From the NCBI GenBank assembly GCA_913057515.1, contig CAJXOJ010000009.1, forward strand, positions 1 through 64,000: DNA of 64,000 nucleotides, read 5' to 3'. A program made the position numbers and the translations under genes. The stretch is from an uncultured Cycloclasticus sp. GTDB lineage: Bacteria; Pseudomonadota; Gammaproteobacteria; Methylococcales; Cycloclasticaceae. The notes beneath the pieces are model-generated. The model saw only the letters and a list, made by a program, of their open reading frames with translations. It was not told the origin of the DNA and made no database searches. Positions 16,648-29,900 of this stretch are shown piece by piece (within the stretch, counting starts at the first letter, position 1; the number at the start of each line of letters is the position of its first letter).

Positions 16648-17609
16648 TTTTTGGCACACTTGCGATCTTTTTTAATGTGCTATCCATTATGGGTTTCTGT
16701 GTGCTATTTATCATCTTTACGCTGAGTATTATTGTTAGGTGGAAGTCAGAGAGACTCAGTCAATATTCAGTGTTATCACGCCGTCGCGTCTTGTGGTTTA
16801 TTGCCTTATCACCTTGGTTTTTTGGTGGCCTAGCGGCCATTACTGTCATTCTGTCGGGCAGTCACTACTCACCACTCCCTCAGAGTTTTGATTTACTTCA
16901 TTGGCATCATGCTCAAGAGTTTGCTTTCAATAGCTGGCATGGCTTGTCGATTCTTGCGCTAGTGACTTACACGAGTTTTTTAATCATTCGAAAAGTTTAT
17001 AGTTTAATAATAAATTGTCGCCAAATTAAGTTACTTCAAGCGGTGGCGGAGCGAGATAGCAACGGTTTTTATCAGCTAGAAGCCGATGCTGCAACGGCAT
17101 TTACTGCTGGTTATCTAACGCCTCGGTGCTATATTACAACGGCGCTTCTGAGCCAGCTCAATAGCAAAGAATATACGATTGTACAATTACATGAAAAAGA
17201 GCATGTAAGGCGCGCTGACCCTTTAATGAAATGGTTTTTTCAACTGTTGATGGCCTTCTTTCCAAAGCTGATTTCTGTGCAATTAAATCAATCAATGTTA
17301 TTGGTTATGGAACAAGGCGCTGACCTTGCGGTGAGCGATAAAATTTCAGACAAATTACTGATTGCTGAAACCTTATTAAAAGTAAGGCGTTTGGCTGAAA
17401 GACCTTTTAAAGGGTCGTTGAACCCGAACGCCGTTTGTCATTATGGGTATGACAATATTGAAGAGCGAATTAGCTACTTATTAACTAAGCGGCCAGCAAA
17501 AGTATTTCCTATCATTACTTTTATTTGTGCCAGCGTGAGCATTTCAATTTTTTGTGCATTAACGGCCGACATTTTTCATCACACCATCGAGTACACACTC
17601 TCTCATTAG
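16644..17609 (+). CDS. BlaR1-like M56 membrane metallopeptidase without a beta-lactam sensor domain
   Basis: The 321-aa protein has four membrane segments near residues 5-30, 48-70, 98-118 and 290-310. Between the third and fourth lies an M56 zinc protease core: His183-Glu184-x-x-His187 (HEKEH) and Glu223 with Asp227 (EQGAD). It ends after the last helix, so the extracytoplasmic penicillin-binding sensor of BlaR1 is absent. The signal it senses is unknown; the short periplasmic loop (about 70-97, with His74, His86, His88, His89) could bind metal. Its likely job is to cleave the adjacent repressor and open the efflux operon. Confidence 0.8.
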   Translation: MIFGTLAIFFNVLSIMGFCVLFIIFTLSIIVRWKSERLSQYSVLSRRRVLWFIALSPWFFGGLAAITVILSGSHYSPLPQSFDLLHWHHAQEFAFNSWHGLSILALVTYTSFLIIRKVYSLIINCRQIKLLQAVAERDSNGFYQLEADAATAFTAGYLTPRCYITTALLSQLNSKEYTIVQLHEKEHVRRADPLMKWFFQLLMAFFPKLISVQLNQSMLLVMEQGADLAVSDKISDKLLIAETLLKVRRLAERPFKGSLNPNAVCHYGYDNIEERISYLLTKRPAKVFPIITFICASVSISIFCALTADIFHHTIEYTLSH

Positions 17610-17618
17610 GGCATAGCT

Positions 17619-18938
17619 ATGTTGATAACACACTGTATTTTTACACCAAAAAAACCGATCTTTAGTCGGTTTTTAAGTTACCTTTTTATGAGCTTAACGC
17701 TCTATTTAGCAGGGGGGATTGTTCAGCCTTCCATAGTGTCAGCTGCTAATAAAAATACAGCAGAGGCTTTAACATTAAAAGAAGCCATACAGCGAACGTT
17801 TAATCACAACCCTGAATTGCAAACATTCCAGTATCAACTACAAGCACAGCAAGGGCGAATGGTTCAGGCTGACCTTTCCCCTAAGCCGGAGGTGAGTTTA
17901 ACGGTTGAAGATGCCCTCGGGAGTGGGGATTTTAATGGGTTTGATAATAGTCAGGCGACATTAAGCGTTGCTTGGATATTGGATCAAAATATCAAAGGTA
18001 AACGTGTTCAACTTGCCTCTGAAGCAAAAAGTTTGATTGAAAGTGAAAAAAATATTAAACAATTAGACGGTGCGACTCAAACCGCTCGTTATTTTTTAGC
18101 AGCACTTTTTTATCAACAAAGCGCGGTTATTGCTCATCGAGCGATTGCATTAGCGCAATCAACCGTTAGGGAAGTAAAGCATCGGGTAAAAATAGGTAAA
18201 ACACCACTGGCAGAATTATATCGTGCAGATGCTGAATTAGCTAAACGCCGTTTAGTATTAGGTGATGTAGAGCATGAATTGGAATCATCTATTCGACAAC
18301 TGGCATCGCAATGGGGTAGTACTGAACCGTCGTTTAAAACGGTATTAGGCACGTTAGATAACCGACCTGATGTATTGAGTTTCCTTGCCTTAAAAAAGCA
18401 ACTAAAAAACAACCCGACTATAGCCAAATACTTATCAATTGATAGAGTTAACCAAGCGCAGCTCAAGCTCGCCGAAGAGGAGCGAAATTCACGCTGGAAA
18501 TTGACAACAGGTGTGCGGCGTTATGAAGAAACAGGTGATTTTGGCGTAGTGGCGGGTATATCCATGCCGTTTGGTGGCCGTCATCGTAATCAGGGCCGAA
18601 TTGCAGAAGTTAAAGCAACACGCTTACAAAACCTGTCGGAAGCTGAGGCACTACGTATTCGTATTGAAACCACGCTGTTTGTTGTGTATCAGCAATTGGA
18701 ACATAGCTTTCATTTAAGTGAGGTGTTGAAAAAAGAGATTATCCCTAAACTTGAAAAAGCGCTCACTGAAACTCAAAAAGCTTACGAACTTGGCAAATAC
18801 AGCTACCTTGAGTGGTCGGCAGTACAAAATGAATTACTCAGTGCTCAATCTAGGCTGTTAGATGCTAGCTTGTCTGCTCATCTTAAACAGCTGGAAATAG
18901 AGCGGCTAACTGGCACACAAATCACATCACCTTTTTAA
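17619..18938 (+). CDS. TolC/CzcC-family outer membrane factor
   Basis: A 439-aa outer membrane channel component for a tripartite metal RND pump. The upstream start gives a proper signal peptide (KKP and SRF charges, hydrophobic LFMSLTLYLAGGIV, cleavage near VSAA). The rest is the two-repeat coiled-coil barrel family with ALTLKEAIQRTFNHNPEL at the start of the mature part. It lies nine bases after the protease gene and opens the CzcCBA-type set. A downstream ATG at 17688 would lose the charged signal region. Confidence 0.82.
   Translation: MLITHCIFTPKKPIFSRFLSYLFMSLTLYLAGGIVQPSIVSAANKNTAEALTLKEAIQRTFNHNPELQTFQYQLQAQQGRMVQADLSPKPEVSLTVEDALGSGDFNGFDNSQATLSVAWILDQNIKGKRVQLASEAKSLIESEKNIKQLDGATQTARYFLAALFYQQSAVIAHRAIALAQSTVREVKHRVKIGKTPLAELYRADAELAKRRLVLGDVEHELESSIRQLASQWGSTEPSFKTVLGTLDNRPDVLSFLALKKQLKNNPTIAKYLSIDRVNQAQLKLAEEERNSRWKLTTGVRRYEETGDFGVVAGISMPFGGRHRNQGRIAEVKATRLQNLSEAEALRIRIETTLFVVYQQLEHSFHLSEVLKKEIIPKLEKALTETQKAYELGKYSYLEWSAVQNELLSAQSRLLDASLSAHLKQLEIERLTGTQITSPF
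17650..17674 (+). repeat. AAAACCGA-N7-TCGGTTTT hairpin within the czcC-like gene start
   Basis: The nine-base stem (17650-17658 / 17666-17674) with loop TCTTTAG shares its eight-base arms and seven-base spacing with the centre of the operator palindrome at 16182-16204. It may be a second repressor site. It also resembles an intrinsic terminator (T run follows) and could attenuate read-through from the regulator genes. Confidence 0.5.
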
Positions 18939-18966
18939 CTAAGCCCAACGACTTAACGAGAAAACA

Positions 18967-20205
18967 ATGAAAAAACGATTACACACAACTGGATTAGCAC
19001 TGATACTTAGTATGCTGATGGTTTTTAGTCATTCTGCCTTATCTTTTGAGGGCTCAAAAGGTGAAGAGGCAGAACAGGCACCCGAAAAAGGACCACACAA
19101 TGGACGCTTGTTAAAAGATGGAGGTTTTGTTCTAGAGTTGGCGATTTTCGAAACCGGTGTGCCACCAGAGTTTAGAGTGTGGGTTTCAAACAACGGTGAG
19201 CAGTTAAAACCGACAGATGTTGAGCTAAAAATCACCCTAACTCGCCTAGGGGGTATTGAAGATAATATTAACTTTACGCCACAAGGTGATTTTTTGAGAG
19301 GGGATATGGTTATTTATGAACCGCATTCATTTGTTGTTAGCATTAATGCAAACTATCAAGGCCAGTTACATCATTGGCAATACGATAACCTTGAAGGTCG
19401 AACCAGCATTGAAAGTGCGGTTGCCGAGGCGCTGAATATTGGTACCTCAGTGGCCGGTCCTCAAGTGTTTAAAGAAACAGTGTCGGCTTTTGGAAAGCTA
19501 GCGAACCATCCAGAAAAAACCCGTCATGTGACGGCTCGTTTTGAAGGGGCGATAAAGAAAGTTCACGTTAGCTTGGGGCAGCGAATTAAACAAGGCAAGC
19601 CATTGGTGACGATAGAAAGCAATGAAAGCTTAAAGTCTTATACTATTTACGCACCTATTGATGGTGTGATTACACAGCGTAACGCGAACCCAGGCGAACA
19701 GACCAAAGGCCGGGTTTTATTGACGCTGGCTAATAGCCGCTTTTTGGTGAGTGAACTGGCTGTTTTTCCAAGCGATCGTCAGCGCATTAAACTGGGTGCA
19801 AAGGTGTGGTTATCAGGCAAGGGAATTGACCAACCTGTGGCGGGCGTGATTACGCAAATAGATAACCTTGTTCAAGCTAATCAGTCAATCATTGTCAGAG
19901 CGGCATTAAATAACGAGGCAGAGAACCTTCTAGCCGGTACGTTTGTAAAGGCAAACATTGAGGTGGCTGAATACCCTGTTGAATTAGCGGTTAAACGTTC
20001 AGGCCTGCAGGCGTTTAGAGATTTTACAGTGGTGTTTGAGAAAATTGGCAATGAATATGAAGTGAGAATGTTAGAACTCGGTCGAGTAGCGGGCGATTGG
20101 GTGGAAGTGCTGGGCGGCCTTAAAGCTGGCGCACAGTACGTGTCTGACAACAGTTACATTATTAAAGCCGATATTGAAAAGTCCGGCGCATCGCACGATC
20201 ATTAA
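18967..20205 (+). CDS. CzcB-like periplasmic adaptor of heavy-metal RND efflux
   Basis: The 412-aa membrane-fusion protein links the RND pump to the outer membrane channel. It has a signal peptide (LILSMLMVFSHSALS), an N-terminal CzcB-type extra domain (PHNGRLLKDGGFVLELAIFE), split barrel-sandwich halves around 185-260, a beta-barrel, and a His-containing tail (GASHDH). It lies 28 bases after czcC and ten before czcA. The metal range expected is zinc, cobalt or cadmium by partner type. Confidence 0.82.
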   Translation: MKKRLHTTGLALILSMLMVFSHSALSFEGSKGEEAEQAPEKGPHNGRLLKDGGFVLELAIFETGVPPEFRVWVSNNGEQLKPTDVELKITLTRLGGIEDNINFTPQGDFLRGDMVIYEPHSFVVSINANYQGQLHHWQYDNLEGRTSIESAVAEALNIGTSVAGPQVFKETVSAFGKLANHPEKTRHVTARFEGAIKKVHVSLGQRIKQGKPLVTIESNESLKSYTIYAPIDGVITQRNANPGEQTKGRVLLTLANSRFLVSELAVFPSDRQRIKLGAKVWLSGKGIDQPVAGVITQIDNLVQANQSIIVRAALNNEAENLLAGTFVKANIEVAEYPVELAVKRSGLQAFRDFTVVFEKIGNEYEVRMLELGRVAGDWVEVLGGLKAGAQYVSDNSYIIKADIEKSGASHDH

Positions 20206-23319
<3,114 letters not shown>

Positions 23320-23543
23320 CTAGAAAAGGTATTTTGCCGCTATTGAAGGGGTAAGCTATTAATTGTTTTTATAAAAATGACGGCGAATTTAATACTCTAT
23401 TGGGTGAGCATTATGATAAACAAAGGAAAAACAGAAGATTTTATGGCTAATAATGGTTGAGCGTGTGAGTTGCCTTGCTTGGTGACTCACTCGGCACTTT
23501 ATTGGTTTAAAGTTAAAGGCAATAAAAGCACGTTGAAAGGAGG
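23320..23543. other. Gap between the two RND operons
   Basis: No convincing gene or strong terminator is visible. A 15-codon frame occurs near 23413 without a good ribosome site. The gap together with the small frame that follows is about 365 bases. Confidence 0.4.
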
Positions 23544-23678
23544 GTGAACGAGTTGAAACTCATAAAGTTACCGCTTATTCTTAGCCTGAAAAGCCATTGT
23601 CGGTATAACATTCTTAATGTTAGAATCGCCAGCAAATGTCTGTCTTTGCTGTTTAGTGAAAGCGTTGTTACTCGATAA
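23544..23678 (+). CDS. Possible small protein or leader peptide upstream of the cus genes
   Basis: A frame of 41-44 codons begins at GTG 23544 or TTG 23553 and ends at TAA 23676, six bases before the next gene. GGAGGG (23539-23544) is one of the strongest Shine-Dalgarno sequences in this region and stands eight bases before the TTG. The product is basic with a hydrophobic start (LKLIKLPLILSLKSHC). It may be a translated leader that couples to the next gene. No homologue is known to me. Confidence 0.35.
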   Translation: MNELKLIKLPLILSLKSHCRYNILNVRIASKCLSLLFSESVVTR

Positions 23679-23684
23679 AATTGG

Positions 23685-24050
23685 ATGAAAAAACTTCTTA
23701 TAACGTTTCTTATCTTGCTCTTGGTGATTGCGCCAGTCGTGCCGGCATCTAATCATTGCGCTGATATGGGCAATGCGGTTGCGGGTTCAATATCAAATAT
23801 ATCGAGTAGTGCAAATGAAAGCTCAGTACATGAGCATCATATGCCGACACGTGTTGTGAATGATACTAAGCCCGGTTGTGATTGTACTAACAATATGGAT
23901 TGTGTTGCTCACCTGTCAGTCTATGTGGCAATGAGCGATTTATCGGTCAAAACGCAGAGCTTTCCTTCCAATTTTCTAATTTATAACGTCTCGTTATCTC
24001 CTAGCGAAACGATTTCACCTGAAATAAAACCCCCTAGTCCTTTCGTCTAA
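23685..24050 (+). CDS. Small secreted Cys/His-rich protein next to the cus operon
   Basis: The 121-aa product has a signal peptide (KKLLITFLILLLVIAPVVPA) and a short mature part with NHCADMG, a HEHHMP cluster and GCDCTNNMDC. These are plausible metal ligands, and short proteins of this sort are common beside copper efflux genes. I do not recognise a named family. It precedes the CusCBA set by about 150 bases on the same strand. Confidence 0.6.
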   Translation: MKKLLITFLILLLVIAPVVPASNHCADMGNAVAGSISNISSSANESSVHEHHMPTRVVNDTKPGCDCTNNMDCVAHLSVYVAMSDLSVKTQSFPSNFLIYNVSLSPSETISPEIKPPSPFV

Positions 24051-24198
24051 ACAGAGGGTCAGTACGCTTGTTGTTTAAGCAATGAGCATCTTAGTATGGT
24101 AATGCATGCTTTAGCTTAGCTGTCGAGCTTAACCATAATAGCCCTCAAAAACCTTTTGTTGATAACACATAATCAACTTTCGAAATGATGAGGACAGT

Positions 24199-25479
24199 AT
24201 GGTTTTATTTAAAAGATGGGTTCAATTTACACTATGTTTAGCTTTGTTTGGCACTGCCCATGCCGAAAACGCACATGCGCTATCATTACAAGCAGCGCTT
24301 GATTTAGCGCTGCGAAATAACCCAAGTCTTGCAGAAATAAACGCAAGGTCTGAAGCAATGGCCTTTATTCCATCCCAAGTGGCGACGTTACCTGACCCAG
24401 TGATCAGTTTTAATGCCTTGAATTTGCCGACAGATAGCTTTGATTTAGACCAAGAAAATATGACGCAATTACAGGCGGGTTTGACTCAGGCCATTCCGTT
24501 TCCGGGTAAGTTGAGATTACGTGGAGAGGGAGCAAGCCACGAGGCAAAAGCAGCCGCACATAATGTGACCGAGGCGCGATGGTTTTTGTTACGTGACGTG
24601 AAAAAAACGTGGTGGCACTTATTTTACCTTGATCACGCGCTTAAAATTATCGCTGCGAACCAAGGCTTGTTGAAACAGTTCGTTGATATCGCACAAACTA
24701 AGTATCAAGTGGGCCAAGGCTTGCAACAGGATGTCTTACTCGCGCAATTAGAGCTGTCTAAACTGCTAGATAACACGCTTAGTTTACAGGCAGCTCGTGA
24801 TGCGGTTAGGGCGCGTTTAAATAGGTTGATTGATCGTTCAGCAGATCAAGTTATTAGTCTCGGTAACGTGCAGTTAGGCGACTTACCCAACATCAAAGCA
24901 GAGAGTGAATTGTTTATCTATGCGGATAATCATCGTGCCTTGCTAGCGGCGCAACGGCAATCTGTGCAAGCGGCACACTCTCGTTTAGCACTTGCTGAGA
25001 AAGGCTTTTACCCAGACGTTAACATTGGGGCCTTTTATAGCGTTCGTGATGATATGCCTAACGGGCAAGAAAGGGCCGACTTTCTTAGTTTAAGACTGAG
25101 TATGAATATGCCTATTTTTACCGATAGCAAGCAACAAAAGGCGGTCGATCAACGTCATAAAGAAGTGCTGCAAAAAAAGTTTTCTTTACGTGATAAATCG
25201 AATCGTGTGCGCAGTGAAATATCCACCGCGTACAGCCAGTATCAACAAAGCAAGCAACAAGTTCAATTATTTAAAACGGGGATTATTCCTCAAGCAAGGC
25301 AAACAGTGGCGTCGATGTTGGCGGGTTATCAGGTAGATAAGGTTGATTTTTTAAACTTAGTGCGCAGCCAAATGACCCTTTACAACTATGAAACCCAATA
25401 TTGGAAAGCCTTAACAAAAGCCAAGCAAGCATTGGCGCAATTAACTGCCGTGGTTGGCAAGGAAGAAATTTATGAGTAA
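24199..25479 (+). CDS. CusC-like TolC-family outer membrane factor
   Basis: A 426-aa outer membrane channel subunit with signal peptide ending HAENAHA. Typical motifs are LDLALRNNPSLAEINARSEA and the LPDPVISFNALNLP region found in copper-type CusC/heavy-metal TolC proteins. Its last codons overlap the start of the adaptor gene by eight bases. With the next two genes it forms a second tripartite pump. Confidence 0.85.
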   Translation: MVLFKRWVQFTLCLALFGTAHAENAHALSLQAALDLALRNNPSLAEINARSEAMAFIPSQVATLPDPVISFNALNLPTDSFDLDQENMTQLQAGLTQAIPFPGKLRLRGEGASHEAKAAAHNVTEARWFLLRDVKKTWWHLFYLDHALKIIAANQGLLKQFVDIAQTKYQVGQGLQQDVLLAQLELSKLLDNTLSLQAARDAVRARLNRLIDRSADQVISLGNVQLGDLPNIKAESELFIYADNHRALLAAQRQSVQAAHSRLALAEKGFYPDVNIGAFYSVRDDMPNGQERADFLSLRLSMNMPIFTDSKQQKAVDQRHKEVLQKKFSLRDKSNRVRSEISTAYSQYQQSKQQVQLFKTGIIPQARQTVASMLAGYQVDKVDFLNLVRSQMTLYNYETQYWKALTKAKQALAQLTAVVGKEEIYE

Positions 25480-26914
25480 TAAGATATTATCAATAGTAGC
25501 ACTGGCGATACTGACGATAGGACTACTGGCGGGATATTGGTTTGCATCGACCCAACAGCAGCCTAGTATGCCCAGCGCAGAAGAGGTAAAAAGTGATATT
25601 TTGTTTTATCGGAATCCAATGAACGCAGAAATTACATCCCCTATACCAGCAAAAGACGATATGGGGATGGACTATATACCGGTATATGCCGATCAAAATA
25701 AAACCGAGCCAGCAAAAATTCTATTTTACCGAAACCCGATGAATCCAGACATGACCTCAGCTGTGCCAGCGCAAGATGAAATGGGTATGGATTATTTGCC
25801 AGTGTATGCGGAGGAAGATCAGCGCGATGATTCGCCAACGGGTACGGTTAAAATTGACGGTGTAACAACGCAGAATATAGGAGTTAGAACATCCAAGGCA
25901 GTTGAGTTAGCTATGTCGCATACCGTTAGGGCGGTTGGCCGTGTCGATTACGATGAAGAAAAAATGGTTCGTCTACACCCAAAAACTGAAGGTTGGGTCA
26001 AAGACATGTATGTGGATAAAAGCGGTCAATGGGTTAAAGAAGATACCCCTTTGTTAAGTATTTATTCTCCTCAATTGGTGGCCAGTCAGGAGGAGTATTT
26101 ATTGGCGCTTAAAAACCTTAAAGCCTTGGAAAAAAGCCCAATTGATACGATACGTCATGGTGCTGAAGCGTTGTTAAATAGCTCACGCGAGCGTCTTAAA
26201 CTATTAGACTTTCCAGTGCATCAGATGGCAGAGCTAGATCAGTCTCACCGGATAAAAAAGAGCATTCATATTCACAGCCCAAAAGAAGGCGTTGTAGTGA
26301 AAATTGGTGCGCGAGAAGGTCAGTTTGTTGGCCCTAAAACGCAAATATATATGATCGCCGATCTAAGAAAAGTTTGGGTATACGCGAATATTTATGAGTA
26401 TGAGTTACCGTGGGTGAAAGAGGGTGATTCGGTGGAAATGCAATTGGTCGGTATTCCAGGTCGAGTTTTTAAAGGGCATTTAGCCTATATCTACCCCTAC
26501 GCGGAATTAAAAACGCGAACCATCAAAGTGCGTTTGGTGTTTGATAATTCAGAGTTATTGTTGAAGCCCAATATGTTGGCAGATCTTAAAATTTATGCGA
26601 ATCAGCAAAATAATCAGGTGGTTATTCCCTCAGAAGCGGTGGTTCGTTCAGGCTCACGGAAGCAAGTGTTTGTGGTAAGAGGCGAAGGTAAATTTGAACC
26701 AAGGTTGGTGACGCTGGGGCTGGAATCTGAAGGCAAGGTTGCAATTTTAGAGGGGCTAAAACTGGGCGAAGAAGTGGTGACTTCTGGCCAGTTTTTGATT
26801 GACTCTGAATCAAAGTTACATGAAGCGACGGCGAAAATGCTCGAATTAATGTCGGATGATAATACGCCGACGAGTGATCAAGTGAAGCTATCTAAGGAGC
26901 CAGCGCATGATTGA
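25472..26914 (+). CDS. CusB-like adaptor with two heavy-metal-binding repeats
   Basis: A 480-aa periplasmic adaptor. After the membrane anchor come two near-identical heavy-metal-binding domains at about 43-73 and 83-113, each with YRNPMN and MGMDY(I/L)PVYA. The Met residues suit Cu(I)/Ag(I). The barrel-sandwich and beta-barrel follow (HPKTEGWVKDMYVDKSG). ATG 25472 is chosen over an upstream TTG because AAGGAAG (25459-25465) is properly placed. The end overlaps the pump gene by eight bases. Confidence 0.87.
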   Translation: MSNKILSIVALAILTIGLLAGYWFASTQQQPSMPSAEEVKSDILFYRNPMNAEITSPIPAKDDMGMDYIPVYADQNKTEPAKILFYRNPMNPDMTSAVPAQDEMGMDYLPVYAEEDQRDDSPTGTVKIDGVTTQNIGVRTSKAVELAMSHTVRAVGRVDYDEEKMVRLHPKTEGWVKDMYVDKSGQWVKEDTPLLSIYSPQLVASQEEYLLALKNLKALEKSPIDTIRHGAEALLNSSRERLKLLDFPVHQMAELDQSHRIKKSIHIHSPKEGVVVKIGAREGQFVGPKTQIYMIADLRKVWVYANIYEYELPWVKEGDSVEMQLVGIPGRVFKGHLAYIYPYAELKTRTIKVRLVFDNSELLLKPNMLADLKIYANQQNNQVVIPSEAVVRSGSRKQVFVVRGEGKFEPRLVTLGLESEGKVAILEGLKLGEEVVTSGQFLIDSESKLHEATAKMLELMSDDNTPTSDQVKLSKEPAHD

Positions 26915-29900
26915 TTTAATCATCGATGGCTCGATAAAAGACCGCTTTATGGTGTTAATAGCAACGCTGATTATTGCAGTGGCGGGTTTATGGAGTTATC
27001 AGCATACCTATTTGGATGCAATCCCCGATTTATCGGATGTGCAGGTGATCGTATTTACCAAATATGCGGGGCAGGCGCCGCAGGTCGTTGAAGATCAGGT
27101 GACCTATCCATTAACGACGGCTATGTTGTCGGTACCACGTTCTAAAATTGTCCGTGGCTATTCATTTTTTGGTTATTCATTCGTTTATATTATTTTTGAA
27201 GACGGTACAGATATGTACTGGGCACGCTCGCGGGTGCTTGAGTCACTCAATTTTGTTAGCAGTAAACTCCCTGAGGGCGTGACCCCAACGCTTGGCCCCG
27301 ATGCTACCGGCGTTGGCTGGGTTTATGAATATGCTTTAGTGGATAAAACCGGGAAGCATGATTTAGCTCAGCTACGCTCCATTCAAGACTGGTATTTACG
27401 TTACCCGCTACAAACGGTTCACGGGGTTGCGGAAGTCGCTTCGGTGGGTGGTTATGTTAAACAATATCAGGTTGAAGTGGACCCCAATGCGTTGCAAGCA
27501 TACGGCATTACGCTCGCTAAGGTTAAGCAAGCCATTAAACGCTCAAATAACGATGTGGGCGGGCGCTTAATAGAAGTAGCTGAAACTGAATATATGGTGC
27601 GTGGACTAGGTTATATTCGTTCCTTGGAGGATTTAAATAGCATTCCTGTTGGGGTTGATTCTAATGGCACACCGATTCGTTTAAAGGATATCGCTCATAT
27701 TCATACCGGGCCAGAGTTAAGGCGTGGTTTAGCAGAGCTAAACGGTGAGGGAGAAGTGGCCGGTGGGGTGGTTATTATGCGATACGGTGAAAACGCCTTA
27801 TCGACCATCGAGGGGGTACGAAAAAAACTGCAAGAACTTAAAAAAAGTCTGCCAGCAGGTGTTGAAATTGTGCCTGTCTATGATCGAGGTAATTTGATTG
27901 AACGTGCCGTTGCCAGCCTAAATTCATCCTTATTACAGGAGCTTGCGGTGGTTAGCCTAGTGGTTATTTTGTTCTTATTGCATGTGCGCTCAGCCTTGGT
28001 TGCCATTATTACCCTGCCTATGGGTATATTAATGGCGTTTATTGTGATGAAAGTGCAAGGGCTAAACGCTAATATCATGTCATTAGGTGGCATAGCTATT
28101 ACCATCGGTACAATGGTCGACGGTGCTATTGTGATGGTAGAAAATGCACATAAACACTTAGCGAAAGCGACTACAGAAAAGGGTGCTGAGCTCAGCGATG
28201 ATGAACGCTGGAAGACCATTGGCGTAGCGTCGCGAGAAGTGGGCCCTGCGTTGTTTTTCTCCTTATTGATTATTACCGTCTCCTTTTTGCCTATTTTTAC
28301 CATGCAAGCACAAGAAGGCCGAATGTTTAGCCCATTGGCGTTCACCGCCTCCTATGCGATGGCCGCCGCAGCCATATTAGCAGTAACGTTGGTGCCGGTT
28401 ATGATGGGGTATTTTATTCGCGGCAAGGTGGTTACCGAACACGAAAACCCAATTAATCGCTGGATACACGCGATGCACACCCCAGTACTAAAGCTGGCGA
28501 TGCAGTGGCGCAAGGCAACGGTTTTATTGGCGTTGTGTTTGGTTTTATTAACGGCATATCCATTTTCAAAACTGGGTAGTGAATTTATGCCGCCGTTAGA
28601 CGAGGGCGATATTTTGTATATGCCAACAACCTTTCCGGGTATATCCATTACCAAAGCAAAAGAGTTGTTACAGCAAACCGATAAAATTTTAAAAACCTTT
28701 CCCGAAGTGCAACATGTGTTTGGCAAGGTGGGGCGAGCAGAAACGGCTACCGACGCTGCGCCATTATCGATGATAGAAACCACTATTCGTTTAAAGCCAA
28801 AAGAAGAATGGCCCGACCCAGGCAAAACAACCCAGCAATTAATGGATGAAATGGATCAGGCGATAAAATTCCCAGGCTTGGCTAATGCGTGGACAATGCC
28901 GATTAAAACGCGGATTGATATGTTGTCTACGGGCATTAAAACGCCAGTCGGCATTAAAGTTTCTGGCCCTGATTTAAACGTTCTTCAATCCTTATCTGGG
29001 CAGATCGAGCAAGCGATGAAAACGATACCAGAAACCACCTCGGCCTTTGGTGATCGCGCAGTGGGTGGTTATTATTTGGATTTTGATATTAACCGAGAAG
29101 CAGCATCGCGTTATGGCCTAACGACCGGTGATATACAAGACGTCATACAAAGCGCTATTGGCGGTATGAATATTACCGAAACAATCGAAGGGTTAGAGCG
29201 ATATCCCGTTAATGTACGTTACCCACGTGAGTTACGTGATGACGTTGAGAGTTTAAAACGGGTACTAATAGCAACATCAACGGGTAGCCAAATTCCGCTA
29301 GCGCAGGTCGCCGAATTAACTTATAGGCGAGGGCCACCGGTTATTAAAAGTGAAAATTCACGGCCCAATGCCTGGATATATGTAGATATAAGTAGCTCGG
29401 ATATTGGAGGTTTTGTTAACAAAGCAAAACAAGTGTTAGCCGATCAGGTGAAGGTACCAGCGGGTTATACAGTGGTTTGGTCAGGTCAATTTGAGTATAT
29501 GGAGCGCGCAGCAAAACGGCTACAGATTGTTGTTCCGGTTACACTAATGATTATATTTATTTTGTTGTACCTTAATTTCCGCAACCTAGTCGAACCTATT
29601 ATTGTCATGTTGGCGCTACCGTTTGGTGTGATCGGCGGCATTTGGATGATTTATTTAAATGACTACAACTTATCGGTGGCAGTGTATGTTGGCTTTATCG
29701 CGCTAGCGGGGATGGCGGCAGAAATTGGCGTATTGGTCCTTAGCTTTATTGATATGGAGGTCGCTAAACGTCGGGCAGCCAGTCTTCAGCCACTATCGCC
29801 AATGGACATAATTGAAGCCAGCCAACAAGCAACCTCAATGCGTGTGCGGCCGGTTGTGATGACAGCGGTTTCGACTATGGCAGGGTTGATTCCTATCATG

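Noticed and set aside
27878-28825. Long minus-strand reading frames inside cusA and similar frames within other genes.
   Set aside because: They are antisense shadows of strongly coding genes, without ribosome sites or recognisable protein features.
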